Of a DNA stretch of 64,000 nt, positions 33,911 through 44,276 are shown piece by piece. Position 1 is the first letter of the stretch. Each line of letters begins with the position of its first letter. Below the pieces are notes generated by a model that saw nothing but the letters and a program-made list of their open reading frames with translations, was not told where the DNA came from and did not search any database. Origin of the DNA: Epiperipatus broadwayi (Eukaryota; Onychophora; Udeonychophora; Euonychophora; Peripatidae); assembly GCA_028023455.1 (NCBI GenBank), contig JAQFVV010000017.1, forward strand, positions 3,626,098-3,690,097, given 5' to 3'. Position numbers and translations under genes: made by a program.

Positions 33911-34639
33911 TTTGGTATATCTGAGAATATATATTAAATGATAAATGCATATCCTAAGTCTTTTTCTTCAAATAATTTGTATCCGTAGAAAAAATATATA
34001 ATCTGTATGTATACAGTGGCTATTCAATTCAATAACAAATGAAAACATTTTAAAACTATAAATAAAGAATGTCAAAGTTGTTTAAAAATATATTTTAAAT
34101 AAAAGTTATGCTATGGATGATATTTATGTTTGGAAAAACAATTCACACTGATAATTAAAATAAATTGTATAATTTTACAAAATCTTTAAAAGCAACAAAT
34201 TCCAGAAGCAGTCATCAATATTACTGTACAAATGTAAAAGTTTGTTTGCGACTTTATAATTTAATAAATATTACACCAATTTTAAATATTCTTGCATTAC
34301 CTTCTTTCCTTTTTTGTATACAATTTTACTATCATATATACATATTTGGTTTAATTGTTTTAAAAAAAATTATATTTTGCAATATAAAATCCATGGAAAA
34401 TCTATACCATAATTGTTTTTCAATGACATCATAAAAAAAACTAAAAAGAGGCCAGCACTGACTACTGAGTTACAGAGATGGAAAATTTTTTAAATAAAAA
34501 GTATAATTTTTAGTAAAGCAAGATAAATATATTATACATTAATTAAATTGCATTTATACCATGTATTTAGTTTTTCATTTTAATAATGACAGTTTATATC
34601 AGTTATAACAATAACTTTTAGAATTTTAATTAAAAAAAC

Positions 34640-35350
34640 ATTTATCACATTTTAGAGTAAAATTTAAAGTACCATGGGCACATCAAGAGAAATATTACTG
34701 AATTTGACAAACTTTTACTATGAAATTGATAAACTTCTAGGGATGTTGGTTTAAATATATTTAACACATGAAGAATTAAATTTAAAATGCTGTGGGTACA
34801 GCAAGAGACTTACTACTGAATTTGATAAACTTTTACCATTTTTCTTTAACTATATTTTCACATGATAAAGTAAGTTTTAAATATATTTAACTCTCATTTT
34901 TCTGCTAGCATTCTGACAGATTTCTTTGTTCTCACTAGGTTTAAACTATCAACTTTCATTTTGATATTAAACCATTATTATTTATCAGAATAAAATAAAT
35001 TTGACATCATTCGATGAATATTTTTGTTTAGAAATTAAATAAATTTTTAAAAATTGCATTTGATTTTTAGAATTATTTTAAAAATTAGATTTTAATCAAA
35101 ACAAAATGCTGTCTTGTCATCAAATTTTAAGTAGAGCTGATTCGATTTGCAAAATAAATGAAATCTTTTTTGTTTGACATTTGTTTTAAAAATCTGAATG
35201 AATTATGTTTAATAACTATTTATGCTTTAAAAGTTTAAAATTTATTTGTAATTTTTGAAATATCACTAAATATTATAAAAATCTGTTGAGTGATCTCATT
35301 TTTAGACATCTGTGTTTTCCATGAGCATAATCTCTATAATAACAATATTC
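34640..35350 (-). repeat. Noncoding repeat (epsilon) downstream of a PLE fossil
   Basis: Collinear, in reverse complement, with 39880-40250 (segments around TTTAATCAAAACAAAAT, AAATGAATGAAATCTTTTTT and TTTGTTCTCACT). In both places it follows the PLE segment ending FLQK, FIFKYK. In the plus-strand copy it precedes the YIDD motif, so it may be an intron or expansion inside the PLE reverse-transcriptase gene. Confidence 0.5.
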
Positions 35351-36395
35351 AGAAGAAAATATTTTTTTATATTTAAAAATAAAACATTTCTGTAAAAAAT
35401 AAATATGTATTAACATTTATTTTTGATTTTTAATAATTATTACACAATTACAATATAAATGTAATTGACCATCATAATATTTTTTTGATGATTGTAATAT
35501 TTTCTTAAATAATTTGAGAGTATGAAATATATTATAGATACCCATCATCAGTGAAACTTGAGATACTTTGACTATTTCTATTGAGTGCTTTCTGTCCACT
35601 GATCCATACAGTTCTTTAATGTTTATAGCTGCCATTTTAAAGTCCTGGTTTATTTGTATATCTCAAATTTTATCCACAAACTTGAATGATGATGCTATGG
35701 CATAGTCTCCAAACCCTATGGTGTCTACCAACCACTGGTTAATTAGTTTTGCAGTTTCTTGGTAGTGTGCTCTGCCAAAGTCCTGACATGATGTGAAGTG
35801 GTATTTCTTCTTTGTGAACTTTGGCATTTCCAAATCTTTTGGGAGGCATAGTGGCAGAAGGGTATATGTGGTAATAATCTGCTCTGGTCATGCCTTTTTC
35901 TTTGTGCCTCCTAAGTATTGTCGTGATGAATTTCTCCCTGTTTAGTCTCAAGTTGAAATTTGCATCAGCTTCAACATTTTCTCAAGGTATTCTCTATTGC
36001 TCATGGTGATAAACCTGTTTTCTTTATCTTCTTTAATGCATTTCAAGTGGTTGTATTTTTGTTTAGTTTTATTAATGCTATTTTTTCATTCATTATTCTC
36101 TGCCTTCATATGTTTATTTCTAATGGTTTTTGTTGTCTGAGAGATTATGTTATCTCTATGGGGGTAATTAATTAATTAAGCTTGCTTCTGTATCAGCTAG
36201 AAGTTCAAGTTTTGGAAATCACCATAGGTTACCTACAAATCTAGGTCCTAGTGTGAATACTCTCTTTACTTCTGCTGATGGGTTGATGTTAGTTCTATTG
36301 ATGAATGTTTCATTCACTTCTATATTCAGATCTACATGTTATTTCTATGTGAGGAACATTATCTTATGTTGAAATCACATGGCATGCATCCATTG
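35351..36395 (-). pseudogene. Penelope-like element, N-terminal and reverse-transcriptase region
   Basis: Reading on the minus strand from about 36390: VNETFINRTNINPSAEVKR, then VFTLGPRFVG and FPKLELLADTEASLI. Next comes a frame-broken stretch, then SATMPPKRFGNAKVHKEEIP followed by LHIMSG, and further on INQDFKMAAINIKELYGSVD. The second block matches the PLE motif G-L-P-K-V-H-K...IPLRPI, and the last the region around RT motif A, where the usual FDV is changed. Several stops and frameshifts break the gene. PLE proteins combine this RT with a C-terminal GIY-YIG endonuclease; that end is not joined here. Recognition is from family motifs. Confidence 0.7.
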
Positions 36396-36983
36396 AAGTA
36401 TAGCTATATTTGGTGAGATGTGCTGCCATATTTTTCTTTGGCATTCACTTACATCCTTTTATTATAAAACTAAGCAGTTGTTCAAAGAATCAAATAATGT
36501 ATAATCTCAGGGTAGATTTAATATTTATTTAAGCCAAACACAGATAAATAAAACCTATACGAAATAAATTAATAAAAAATCATCCATATTTTATTTACAT
36601 TAATTTAATATGCGAAAGAAAAATTAAGAATGAATTTGTTAAATTTTAATAACTTTAAATATTAACATAAATGTTGGTTTATAATCTTATTTGCAAGACA
36701 AATATTAAGGTACATCATAAATCTAGATAAGTGCTGAAAATAGAAAGTTAAACAAAAGGATACCACGAATTACCCCTTAATAATATTTCGATAGTTAATA
36801 ATCCTTCGGTTTGCTTTGCTGCAAAGGAATAGTCATAAATAAATATAATCTATCTATCTAATCCATTCTCCCAAACATGTGCTATAGGTTATATATGTGC
36901 ACATATATAAAATACTGGATTCAAAATTAATTTACTGACTTGATAATAACTTTAAAAGTTCTAAATATTCAAAGAGAGAAAAC

Positions 36984-36986
<3 letters not shown>
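36396..36986. other. AT-rich DNA upstream of the PLE fossil
   Basis: I see no feature. It could hold the untranslated 5' part of the PLE copy. Confidence 0.4.
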
Positions 36987-37026
<40 letters not shown>

Positions 37027-37048
37027 CAACAATAATAATAATAATAAC

Positions 37049-37113
<65 letters not shown>

Positions 37114-37120
37114 CAACAAC

Positions 37121-37209
<89 letters not shown>

Positions 37210-37224
37210 CAACAACAACAATAA
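36987..37224. repeat. (AAT)n microsatellite with CAA blocks
   Basis: About 238 bp of AAT triplets interrupted by four (CAA) blocks. All three minus-strand frames are open as single-residue runs (Ile, Leu, Tyr) and are not genes. Confidence 0.95.
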
Positions 37225-38742
37225 AAATCATTCAACTTCCCATTAAAATTCACTGAATGTCTGAAATTTTAGTCTACACAAAAAGTTATTTATTTCTTGG
37301 TCTTCTTAAATAGTTAAATTTAAATATTTAAGGCAATTGGATTTTTTTAATCAAAATGTTAATTCGTCCTTGCCGAGAGGTTTACTATTCTTACACTTTT
37401 AGCAGAATGATGCAATATTTCTTGGAACTTCAAGTTTAATTAATGTATAGAAAAGTAAACAATGTTTCTTGGGGCTTTCTTCAGTAATTGTAGGTTTGTT
37501 CTCATTTGTAAGTGATGATTTCTTTTATTTTAAATATCTTGAAGAAATTTTATTATGTATAATTACTGCTAAGATAATAACTCTTTTATCAAGTATAGAT
37601 GGAATGCCAGTAAATACATTAACAGAGCTTTGAAAGGGATCCAAGAAATCAGGACCTCTTCCTATTTTATAAACTTTTCAGCCAGACATTTTTCTAAGTT
37701 CTACAGTTTAGAATACTTGGTTTCTTTATGGCTGAATGAGATGTCTGAGATTTGCAGCAGCTGGATTAAGGGTAAGTAAAGTGTTTGTTCTTTAATATAT
37801 TAACATACTTATCTATCATTGTTCCTACATAAGCATTGTTACAATGCTTCTAGGATGATTGTCACATGACATAATATTTGATTGTCATTATAGAAATTTT
37901 GTAATGTTAAACACACCCTTTAAAAACAATATTTTGAACTCTGGGAATTAATAAATATATTTTTTAAAATATCTCAAACATTTTATACCAAAATCTATAA
38001 ATATTTAAAATAAATAGACTCCCAAAGATATGTATCTTTATGTTCTGGATAGAAATTTTAAATATTTTCTCTTACTGCACTTATCAATTAAAAGCTTGTT
38101 TGAGCTATTGGTACCCTCTCTGTATTACATTTTTGTAAATACAAGCTTATAAAACTAATGTCAAGTTATATATGACTTGCTTTGTTTGATTATTCTAACT
38201 TCATATATAAATAAATAATGTAACTGCATTAAAGTAATTAAATTTTGGTTTAGGATTAAATTTCCTCTTGATATTTATTTATAATCTATTTTACTAATTT
38301 AATATAAACAGCCCAACAATATTTATTGATTATCTAATAAACATCGAAAAAATAAACACACACAGAATGAAATAAAATTAAATACATTTTTTTTTTGTTT
38401 ACACATAAAATCTGATGTAGGTACTACAATATATATATATATAATTAGATAAAACACATATAATAAAAAACTGGAATAAACTTTCAATAGTAAATATATC
38501 AATATATAAAATAATAAATAATACATGCAGTCAGTTTGTGGCATGTCTGCCATCTTGAGTAACATTTTACAATAAAAATTAAGAAGGAAAAAAAAACAAT
38601 CTCATTAACATCAGACAACATAAACATTTTGCTGTGAACAGCCAACTTTCCATAATTTATGCATATTAAATGAATTATTATTGTTTATTTAATTAATTGT
38701 CTGTCATCTTTATAAAAGATGCTTCTTTGATTTTTCTTTCCT
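37225..38742. other. AT-rich intergenic DNA
   Basis: No gene is supported. A region of slightly lower AT content at 37600-37800 has no open frame of note. Confidence 0.5.
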
Positions 38743-39036
38743 TCAAATCATTTTCCACCTGTAAAATAAAAACACTGTCAAAGCAAAAACTTCCATAACC
38801 AATAATTGAACGTCTGCAAATACAGATTTTAAACTATCCACAGAATATCGCAATTTATTGTACAAAAGTTCACATCCATACATTTTCTTTTTCAATGCAC
38901 ATTTTGACTTACCAATGTAAAATGAATATGCATTGACCCACCACTCTATATATAATATTACATTTGTTGATTTTATCATTAGAATCCTTTCTATTGGTTC
39001 AACATTAAAAGCAACATTAAAATTAAAAGACACCAA
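38743..39036 (-). pseudogene. Possible PLE GIY-YIG endonuclease relic
   Basis: A 97-codon open frame contains YIGKSKCALKKKMYGCELLY, close in pattern to YIGETKCTFEKRIKEHMLLY in the clearer GIY-YIG copy at 42556-42888. Later, FYRWKMI followed by KEKSKKHLL resembles that copy's IERWHNKNKIKEAMLI. The cysteine pair before YIG is lost. The similarity is short, so this is a tentative call. Confidence 0.4.
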
Positions 39037-39267
39037 CTATGTAATAATAAAACTATGTTATTTATATAATGAAATCCGTGTTTTCTCTTTAATATTTTTC
39101 TTATTCCATCTATGTGTGCATTTATATAATGTAAATAAAGTATCTTTCCTATTTTATCTTTCAATTCAATAATTCATTAGCATATATTTCAATATTGGAT
39201 CATTTATTATTTTGAAATTTTATTTAAAATATTATTTCTAAACGGAAGTGTTCTAAATCCAGATAAT

Positions 39268-39358
39268 AGTCAAGCACTGGTAGCCTAGCGGTTAGCATAG
39301 CTGCCTTCAAAGCAGCTGGCCTGAGTTTGCTTCCTGGTCAATGCTTTGACATATAAAA
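39268..39358 (+). mobile_element. SINE family A, second subfamily, with target-site duplication
   Basis: AGTCAAGCACTGGTAGCCTA head with A box TAGCCTAGCGGTTAGC, arm GCTGCCTTCAAAGCAGC, a decayed B box, TCAATGCTTTGACATATA and an A tail. The direct repeat AAATCCAGATAAT flanks it (39255-39267 and 39359-39371). Confidence 0.9.
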
Positions 39359-39619
39359 AAATCCAGATAATTTATGCATAAAAGCATTTTGACTTTGGAT
39401 AATACAAATTCCCTAATTGACAAAGTGTTTTATACATTAGGTATTAATCTTTCTGTTTTTCATTACGAAATTTTATCAGGCCAAAAATCAAGAAATGGAA
39501 TTTGCATTTTCCACCCTCTTCTGAGAAATTTTGTGAACATTTTTTGACTACTGTTTTAAATTTGATGTTTTTTTTTAATATTCTAATTTCAAAAAAATTC
39601 AAAAGATGTCAGGATAATT

Positions 39620-40660
39620 GAAGAAGTGGGTCTTCAAAGTTTCTTAAACACTACAATGAGGGGTGCCTATTATATATCAGATGATGTCAAACATTGCAAG
39701 ATTACTTTGAGAAAATATTACGATGGTCTAAAAACTTGGTTTTTTGGAATATTTATAATTTTGTATAGTAATTATATAATAACTACTGGAAGTGAAAAAT
39801 ATATATTATTATCTATTTATTTTTTACAGAAATTGTTTATTTTTAAATATAAAAGAATATATTCTTCTCAATAATGTTTCCATAGAGATTGAAATCATGG
39901 GAAATACAACTATCTAGAAATGTCATCACTAAATAGTCTGTTATAACATTTAACAATATTGTAAAATTTACAAAAAAAATTAAACTTTTAAATTGTAAAT
40001 TGATAGATTTACTAGATATTAAAAATAATTCATTCAGATTTTTAAAACAACATCAAAAAAGATTTCATTCATTTTGCAAATTGAATCTACTCTACCAGAA
40101 ATTTGATGATGAAACAATATTTTGTTTTGATTAAAATCTAATTTTTTAAAATAATTCTGAAAATCAAATGTGGTCAAAATTATTATATTCTGATAAATAG
40201 TAATGTTTAATATTAAAATAAAAGTTGAAAGCTTAAAGTAAGTGAGAACAAAGAAATCTGTCAGAATGTAGATGGGTTAATGTTTATTTTTGATATATTG
40301 ATGATGTGATTATTACTAGATCACCTGTTATGATGGAGCATCTTTTTAATAAATTAAATGATATCAATGGTTTGAAATAAACTACTACTTCTGAGGACAG
40401 TGTACTTAAAATATCTTGATTTAATTTTATGGAGAGAATATAATATAATTGTATATCCCAAATCAAATTTTTCTATTATGCATAAATTATCTGCATTTAG
40501 AAAATTTTTGTTTAGACTTAATATTTTATGTAAATTTCAAAATAATAAATTAGCCAGTATTGAAATATATTCTAATGAGTTATTGAATGTTGAATATAAT
40601 AGAAAAGTTGTTTTATTTACATTATATAAATTACACATAAATAAAGGAAAAATATATTGA
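39620..40660 (+). pseudogene. Penelope-like element, reverse-transcriptase middle region
   Basis: Two coding islands flank the epsilon repeat. The first (39626-39870) reads ITLRKYYDGLKTW, then IYFLQKLFIFKYKRIYSSQ, which parallels the minus-strand PLE fossil (KKYYDG..., IYFLQKCFIFKYKKIFSSE). The second (40294-40660) begins YIDDVIITR, the PLE form of the RT catalytic motif (two aspartates retained). It continues after stops and a frameshift with LKYLDLILWREYNIIVYPKS, where PLEs have the LPFLDV...Y.KP segment. Downstream, to about 41220, weak coding character persists without a recognisable endonuclease. Confidence 0.6.
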
Positions 40661-41224
40661 AGAGAAAATATGGATTTCATTCCCATATATAAATAAGTGC
40701 ATATAATAAGATTGCATCATTTTTTCTTCTCATTTTAACATTTCATCTAATATTGAACCAAATACTGTAGATTAATTATTAATGGAAAGGATATTATTAA
40801 TAAAATCAATAAATGCAATACGATATATAAAATAGTGGGTTAACTATAAATATTGTATTAAAAAGAAAGTGAAAACTCAAATTTTTACAATTTTTAATAT
40901 AAATTTTGTGTGTTATCCAGATTAATGTGATGGTACAATTAATTTTGTATTCTTCTAAACATGTTTGTATTAATAGACAAATGCCTTCATATTTAACTGT
41001 ATTGTATGACAAAAACAGATCAAGTATGGGGTGGATTAATGTAGTCTTTACATCATTTGTCACAATACCAAAAATAAGGGGTTAATACAACAGGAAACTG
41101 AGGTTTCAAATGTCCCACAATTGGTTCACTATTTGTAACAGCACACCACATTAGAGTATAATTATGAAGAGATGAAAACTCATCATCATCCACAAATAAA
41201 CAAAATATAAAATTTAATATAAAA

Positions 41225-41690
41225 GAAATAAGCATGAGAGATCACTATGATAGATCAGTACATCTAACTATAAGTTCATCAGCACTATTCAAAAGTAATA
41301 ACCATTCATTATTATGAATGATTAACAATAAAAATATAAATCAACAGTCAATCTGATGATTGGATTTAAAATGTGTCCACTATAGACCAGGCTAATAATT
41401 TAGCCTTTGCCAGCTTGGAGCAGATTATTGAAACCATAATTTGGATGCACAAACCCAAGTGCTAATCCATAAGAATACAATAAAAAATAATGCTAGGGTA
41501 CTAAAACATGCTGATCATCATCAATGCTCTAGTCACTCAGTACCTTTAATATACTGGGGAACTATAAACTTAGTTTATAATAAATAATAAGCTAAATAAA
41601 ATGTAGCACTTGGACTTTAAAGGATATCCTCCTTGCATCAATCCAGGATCATCTTAATCAACTGAATGCCTATAAAGAATAATATAAACC
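41225..41690 (-). repeat. Repeat family B, third long copy
   Basis: Collinear with 8450-8930 and, in reverse, 46080-46510: TGATAGATCAGTACATCTAA, then AGCCTTTGCCAGCTTGG, TTTGGATGCACAAAC and GCTGATCATCATCAATGC. The tRNA-like core is at about 41330-41450. Confidence 0.7.
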
Positions 41691-41699
41691 CCTTTGAAA

Positions 41700-42350
41700 T
41701 GATTACCACATTTCAAAGAGAAAATGGCTTCATATCATATTCATTAACTGTGGCACTGAATATTTGCTGCAATGTCACATAGCAGAGATATTTCACCCCA
41801 GTCAGAATAAAAAAGACATTTTCCAAAATACAACATTGGTGCAGGACATACATTTGTGGAATGCTTTTTTCTCAACTCCAGAAAATAGATTGTCACATCA
41901 TTTGGTAATTAATTCTGAAATCAACCCAATCTTTTTTGTATCTCAACTATTGTAATTAGATGACATTTGGAAATTATTTGAATAATATTTATGCAAGATA
42001 TATCATCTTTGTGTTTTTACAAAATGTTTAAAGGCCCTTTAATTATTTTGAGGAAGGAGTCTATCCACCTCATTGCTGGTTATCACTTTCTTTTTTTCAG
42101 ATGATTATTTCAAGCACTATACAACTTTTCTAATGAAATACAACAACCTTATGATATGACCAAAACACGACAATTTCAACTAGTTATTTGAGTTTGAAGC
42201 AAAAGTTCATATATCATCTGTTCAAATATTCAGTTGTTCACTTTTTCACTTTATATATATATATATAAAGTTTGATATCTGTATTCGTTTCACAATATAT
42301 GTAATATACAAATCAATATATATATATCAAAATACAGTACAATTTACATA
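41700..42350. other. AT-rich DNA
   Basis: No supported gene. A 63-codon plus-strand frame at 41764 has no recognised domain. Confidence 0.4.
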
Positions 42351-42453
42351 AATTATATTTAAAGTTGTAATTATAAATTTATTTAAACGCACATTCATTA
42401 CGTAAATAATATTCATTAAGGTTACAGCCTTAATGAATATTATAAATTATATT

Positions 42454-42506
42454 GTTATTAGAAGTACTTTCGACTATACATTTTGTAGTCTTTATCAACT
42501 ATATAA
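42454..42506 (-). ncRNA. Hammerhead ribozyme, family gamma, with U3-A8 core
   Basis: Minus strand. Stem I is GTTAT, a bulged A, TAG against CTA ATAAC. The core is TTGATAA in place of CUGANGA, so C3 is U and G8 is A. One extra A follows. Stem II is GACTA with TAGTC. GAAA is intact. A two-pair stem III, AG/CT with loop TA, leads to the triplet CUU. C3 and G8 form a Watson-Crick pair in the hammerhead fold, so the double change may be compensatory. It lies just beyond the PLE endonuclease coding end, where PLE hammerheads are known to occur. Confidence 0.65.
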
Positions 42507-42555
42507 CATTGAATAATCAAAATGAGACAACCTTTAACAATACCCATAGTTCAAT

Positions 42556-42888
42556 TCAGATTTCCCACAATTCTGTTATCTTAACATTTGATGACTGGTG
42601 ATTCATTAACATTTGATGATTTCTTGAAATCAACATAGCCTCTTTTATTTTATTCTTATTATGCCAGCGTTCAATTTGAATAATTTTCATATTTTTATAA
42701 TCAAATTTAAATCTATATTGACAAAATTTATTATGATCAAATATAACAGATGATGAAGGTTTATTTACATCTATTCCAGATTGTTTCTCTTTTTGAATTC
42801 TATTATATAAAAGCATATGCTCTTTTATTCTCTTCTCAAATGTACACTTAGTTTCACCGATGTATTGTGAACCACATTCACATATCAA
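42556..42888 (-). pseudogene. PLE C-terminal GIY-YIG endonuclease fragment
   Basis: An open frame of 110 codons from MICECGSQYIGETKCTFEKR on. The CxCG then YIGET pattern, a lysine/arginine-rich helix ending KEH, and the later EAMLI are typical of the PLE variant of the GIY-YIG nuclease. That domain nicks target DNA for insertion. VIFDHNKFCQY fits the H-x-x-x-x-x-F region that follows. The frame is cut on its 5' side by the inverted-dimer junction near 42900, so it lacks the reverse transcriptase. The ATG is internal, not a real start. Confidence 0.8.
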
Positions 42889-42929
42889 TTTATATATAAT
42901 AGAATTTTGATTAAACTTTGAATTACATC

Positions 42930-43117
42930 ATCAGTTATATTTGATCATAATAAATTTTGTCAATATGGATTTAAATTTGATTATAAAAATATGAAAATTA
43001 TTCAAATTAAATGCTGTCATAGTAAGCACAAAATAAATCAGGCTATGTTGATTTCAAGAAATCATCAAATGTTAATGAATCGCCAGTCATCAAATGTTAA
43101 GATAACAGAATTGTGAG
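42930..43117 (+). pseudogene. Mirror copy of the PLE endonuclease C-terminus
   Basis: Plus-strand reading from about 42937: FDHNKFCQYGFKFDYKNMKI, later AMLISRNHQMLMN and NVKITEL, then a stop. It differs from the minus copy by a handful of substitutions. The N-terminal catalytic part is missing. Confidence 0.75.
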
Positions 43118-43169
43118 AAATCTGAATTGAACTATGGGTATTGTTAAAGGTTGTCTCATTTTGATTATT

Positions 43170-43230
43170 CAATGTTATACAGTTGATAAAGACTACAAAA
43201 TGTATAGTCGAATGTACTTCTAATAACAAT
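43170..43230 (+). ncRNA. Hammerhead gamma motif, mirror copy (decayed)
   Basis: Same layout as 42454-42506 with TTGATAA and stem II GACTA/TAGTC, but GAAA has become GAAT, and stem I has a substitution near TACAG. Confidence 0.55.
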
Positions 43231-43380
43231 ATAATTTATGTAAATTGTACTGTATTTCGATATATATATTGATTTGCATATATATATATATACAAATAAA
43301 ATGTTTATTAATTAAAAAACTATTGTAATAACAATAAAAATAATAAATATAATGGTAATAGACTATTATATACAGTCTTA

Positions 43381-43490
43381 CCATCTGCAGAAGTACTTTC
43401 AATTCATTCCTTAACCATCCTCAACTGCTGTTAAATTATGGCAGTTGAGACAGGTTAAGAAATTAACCAAAAGTACTTCTGAAGATTGAA
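43381..43490. ncRNA. Palindromic pair of hammerhead-like gamma motifs
   Basis: Left, minus strand (about 43386-43430): TTGAGGA, an extra T, GGTT/AATT stem II, GAAA, and GTACTT before CTG. Right, plus strand (about 43443-43482): TTGAGAC, GGTTAA with TTAACC around GAAA, then AAAA and GTACTT. C3 is U in both. The palindrome extends into flanks with ACTATTATATACA-like arms. Confidence 0.5.
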
Positions 43491-43926
43491 AGATTGTATA
43501 TAATAGTCTAGTACCATTATATTTATTATTTTTATTGTTATTATATATTGCAACCAGTTGATTACATAGCTGTCCTACCAAAAAATTAATTAGTTAGTTG
43601 GCAGCATATTTTTCAAGTTTCAGAATTTTAAAAAAATTATTTAATTAATCAGGAAAATAAAATTTAATTTTCCAATACATATTTTATTATGGATCTTTAT
43701 TTAACTCAATTATTGTAAAATTCCCATATGAAAGTATGAACATTTTCAAACATTAAATATATTTAAGAGTATTTCTAAAAATAAAAAATAGATGAAATAC
43801 ACAGGCTTATATATACCTGTATCTATATATGTAATAGACAGGGTATGACCACCACCCACCACTCTCCACACTATCTCATAACACTGATACACCTAAACAC
43901 ACATATGTCGAAAAGATAAATAATCA

Positions 43927-43970
43927 CCAATATATATGTATTTCATGCTAAACCAGCAATCATCAGTTGG
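43927..43970 (-). ncRNA. Hammerhead ribozyme, family beta (core intact)
   Basis: Minus strand: CCAA/TTGG stem I, extended by AATC/GATT beyond the TGGA internal loop. Core CTGATGA; stem II TGCT/AGCA with loop GGTTT and a T-T mismatch at its base; GAAA; cleavage triplet AUA. The base mismatch probably lowers activity. Confidence 0.75.
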
Positions 43971-44234
43971 TCCAGATTATCATCTCCACACATATATGCT
44001 ACAACTGCTCAGATATATATTAAGATAGCAAATCCTCCTACTTTAATGGACAGGCTTCAATGTACTTCACACTCCAACTCTTCAACAGTCCATCATCAGA
44101 TTTTCAATTGGATGGACTGTTGAAAAGTTGGAGTGTGGAGTACATTGAAGCCTGTCCATTAAAGTAGGAGGATTTGCTATCCTAATATATATCTGAGCAC
44201 TTGTAGCATATATGTGTGGAGATGATAATCTGGA

Positions 44235-44276
44235 CCAACTGATGATTGCTGGTTTAGCATGAAATATGTATATTGG
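44235..44276 (+). ncRNA. Hammerhead ribozyme, family beta (core intact)
   Basis: Plus-strand mirror of the previous entry: CCAA at 44235-44238, CTGATGA at 44239-44245, GAAA at 44261-44264, stem III ATA/TAT around TG, triplet ATA, TTGG at 44273-44276. Outer stem I GATAATC faces GATTATTTATC. Confidence 0.75.

Larger units (their letters stand above)
42360..43270. mobile_element. Two PLE 3' ends fused head to head
   Basis: The left half (about 42360-42930, minus) and right half (about 42930-43270, plus) are reverse complements. Each carries the GIY-YIG C-terminal coding region, the same 3' flank (GGTTGTCTCATTTTGATTA) and a hammerhead gamma motif. The left half keeps the endonuclease start; the right half starts within it. 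The outer left flank (TTACAGCCTTAATGAATATT) reappears at the foldback 11484-12018. Confidence 0.8.

Noticed and set aside
35960-36175. 71-codon plus-strand frame
   Set aside because: Antisense shadow of the minus-strand PLE fossil.
36932-37253. Three overlapping frames of Ile, Leu or Tyr runs
   Set aside because: AAT microsatellite artefact, open in all three minus-strand frames.
38933-39172. 79-codon plus-strand frame
   Set aside because: Overlaps the tentative PLE endonuclease relic in antisense and has only AT-driven composition.
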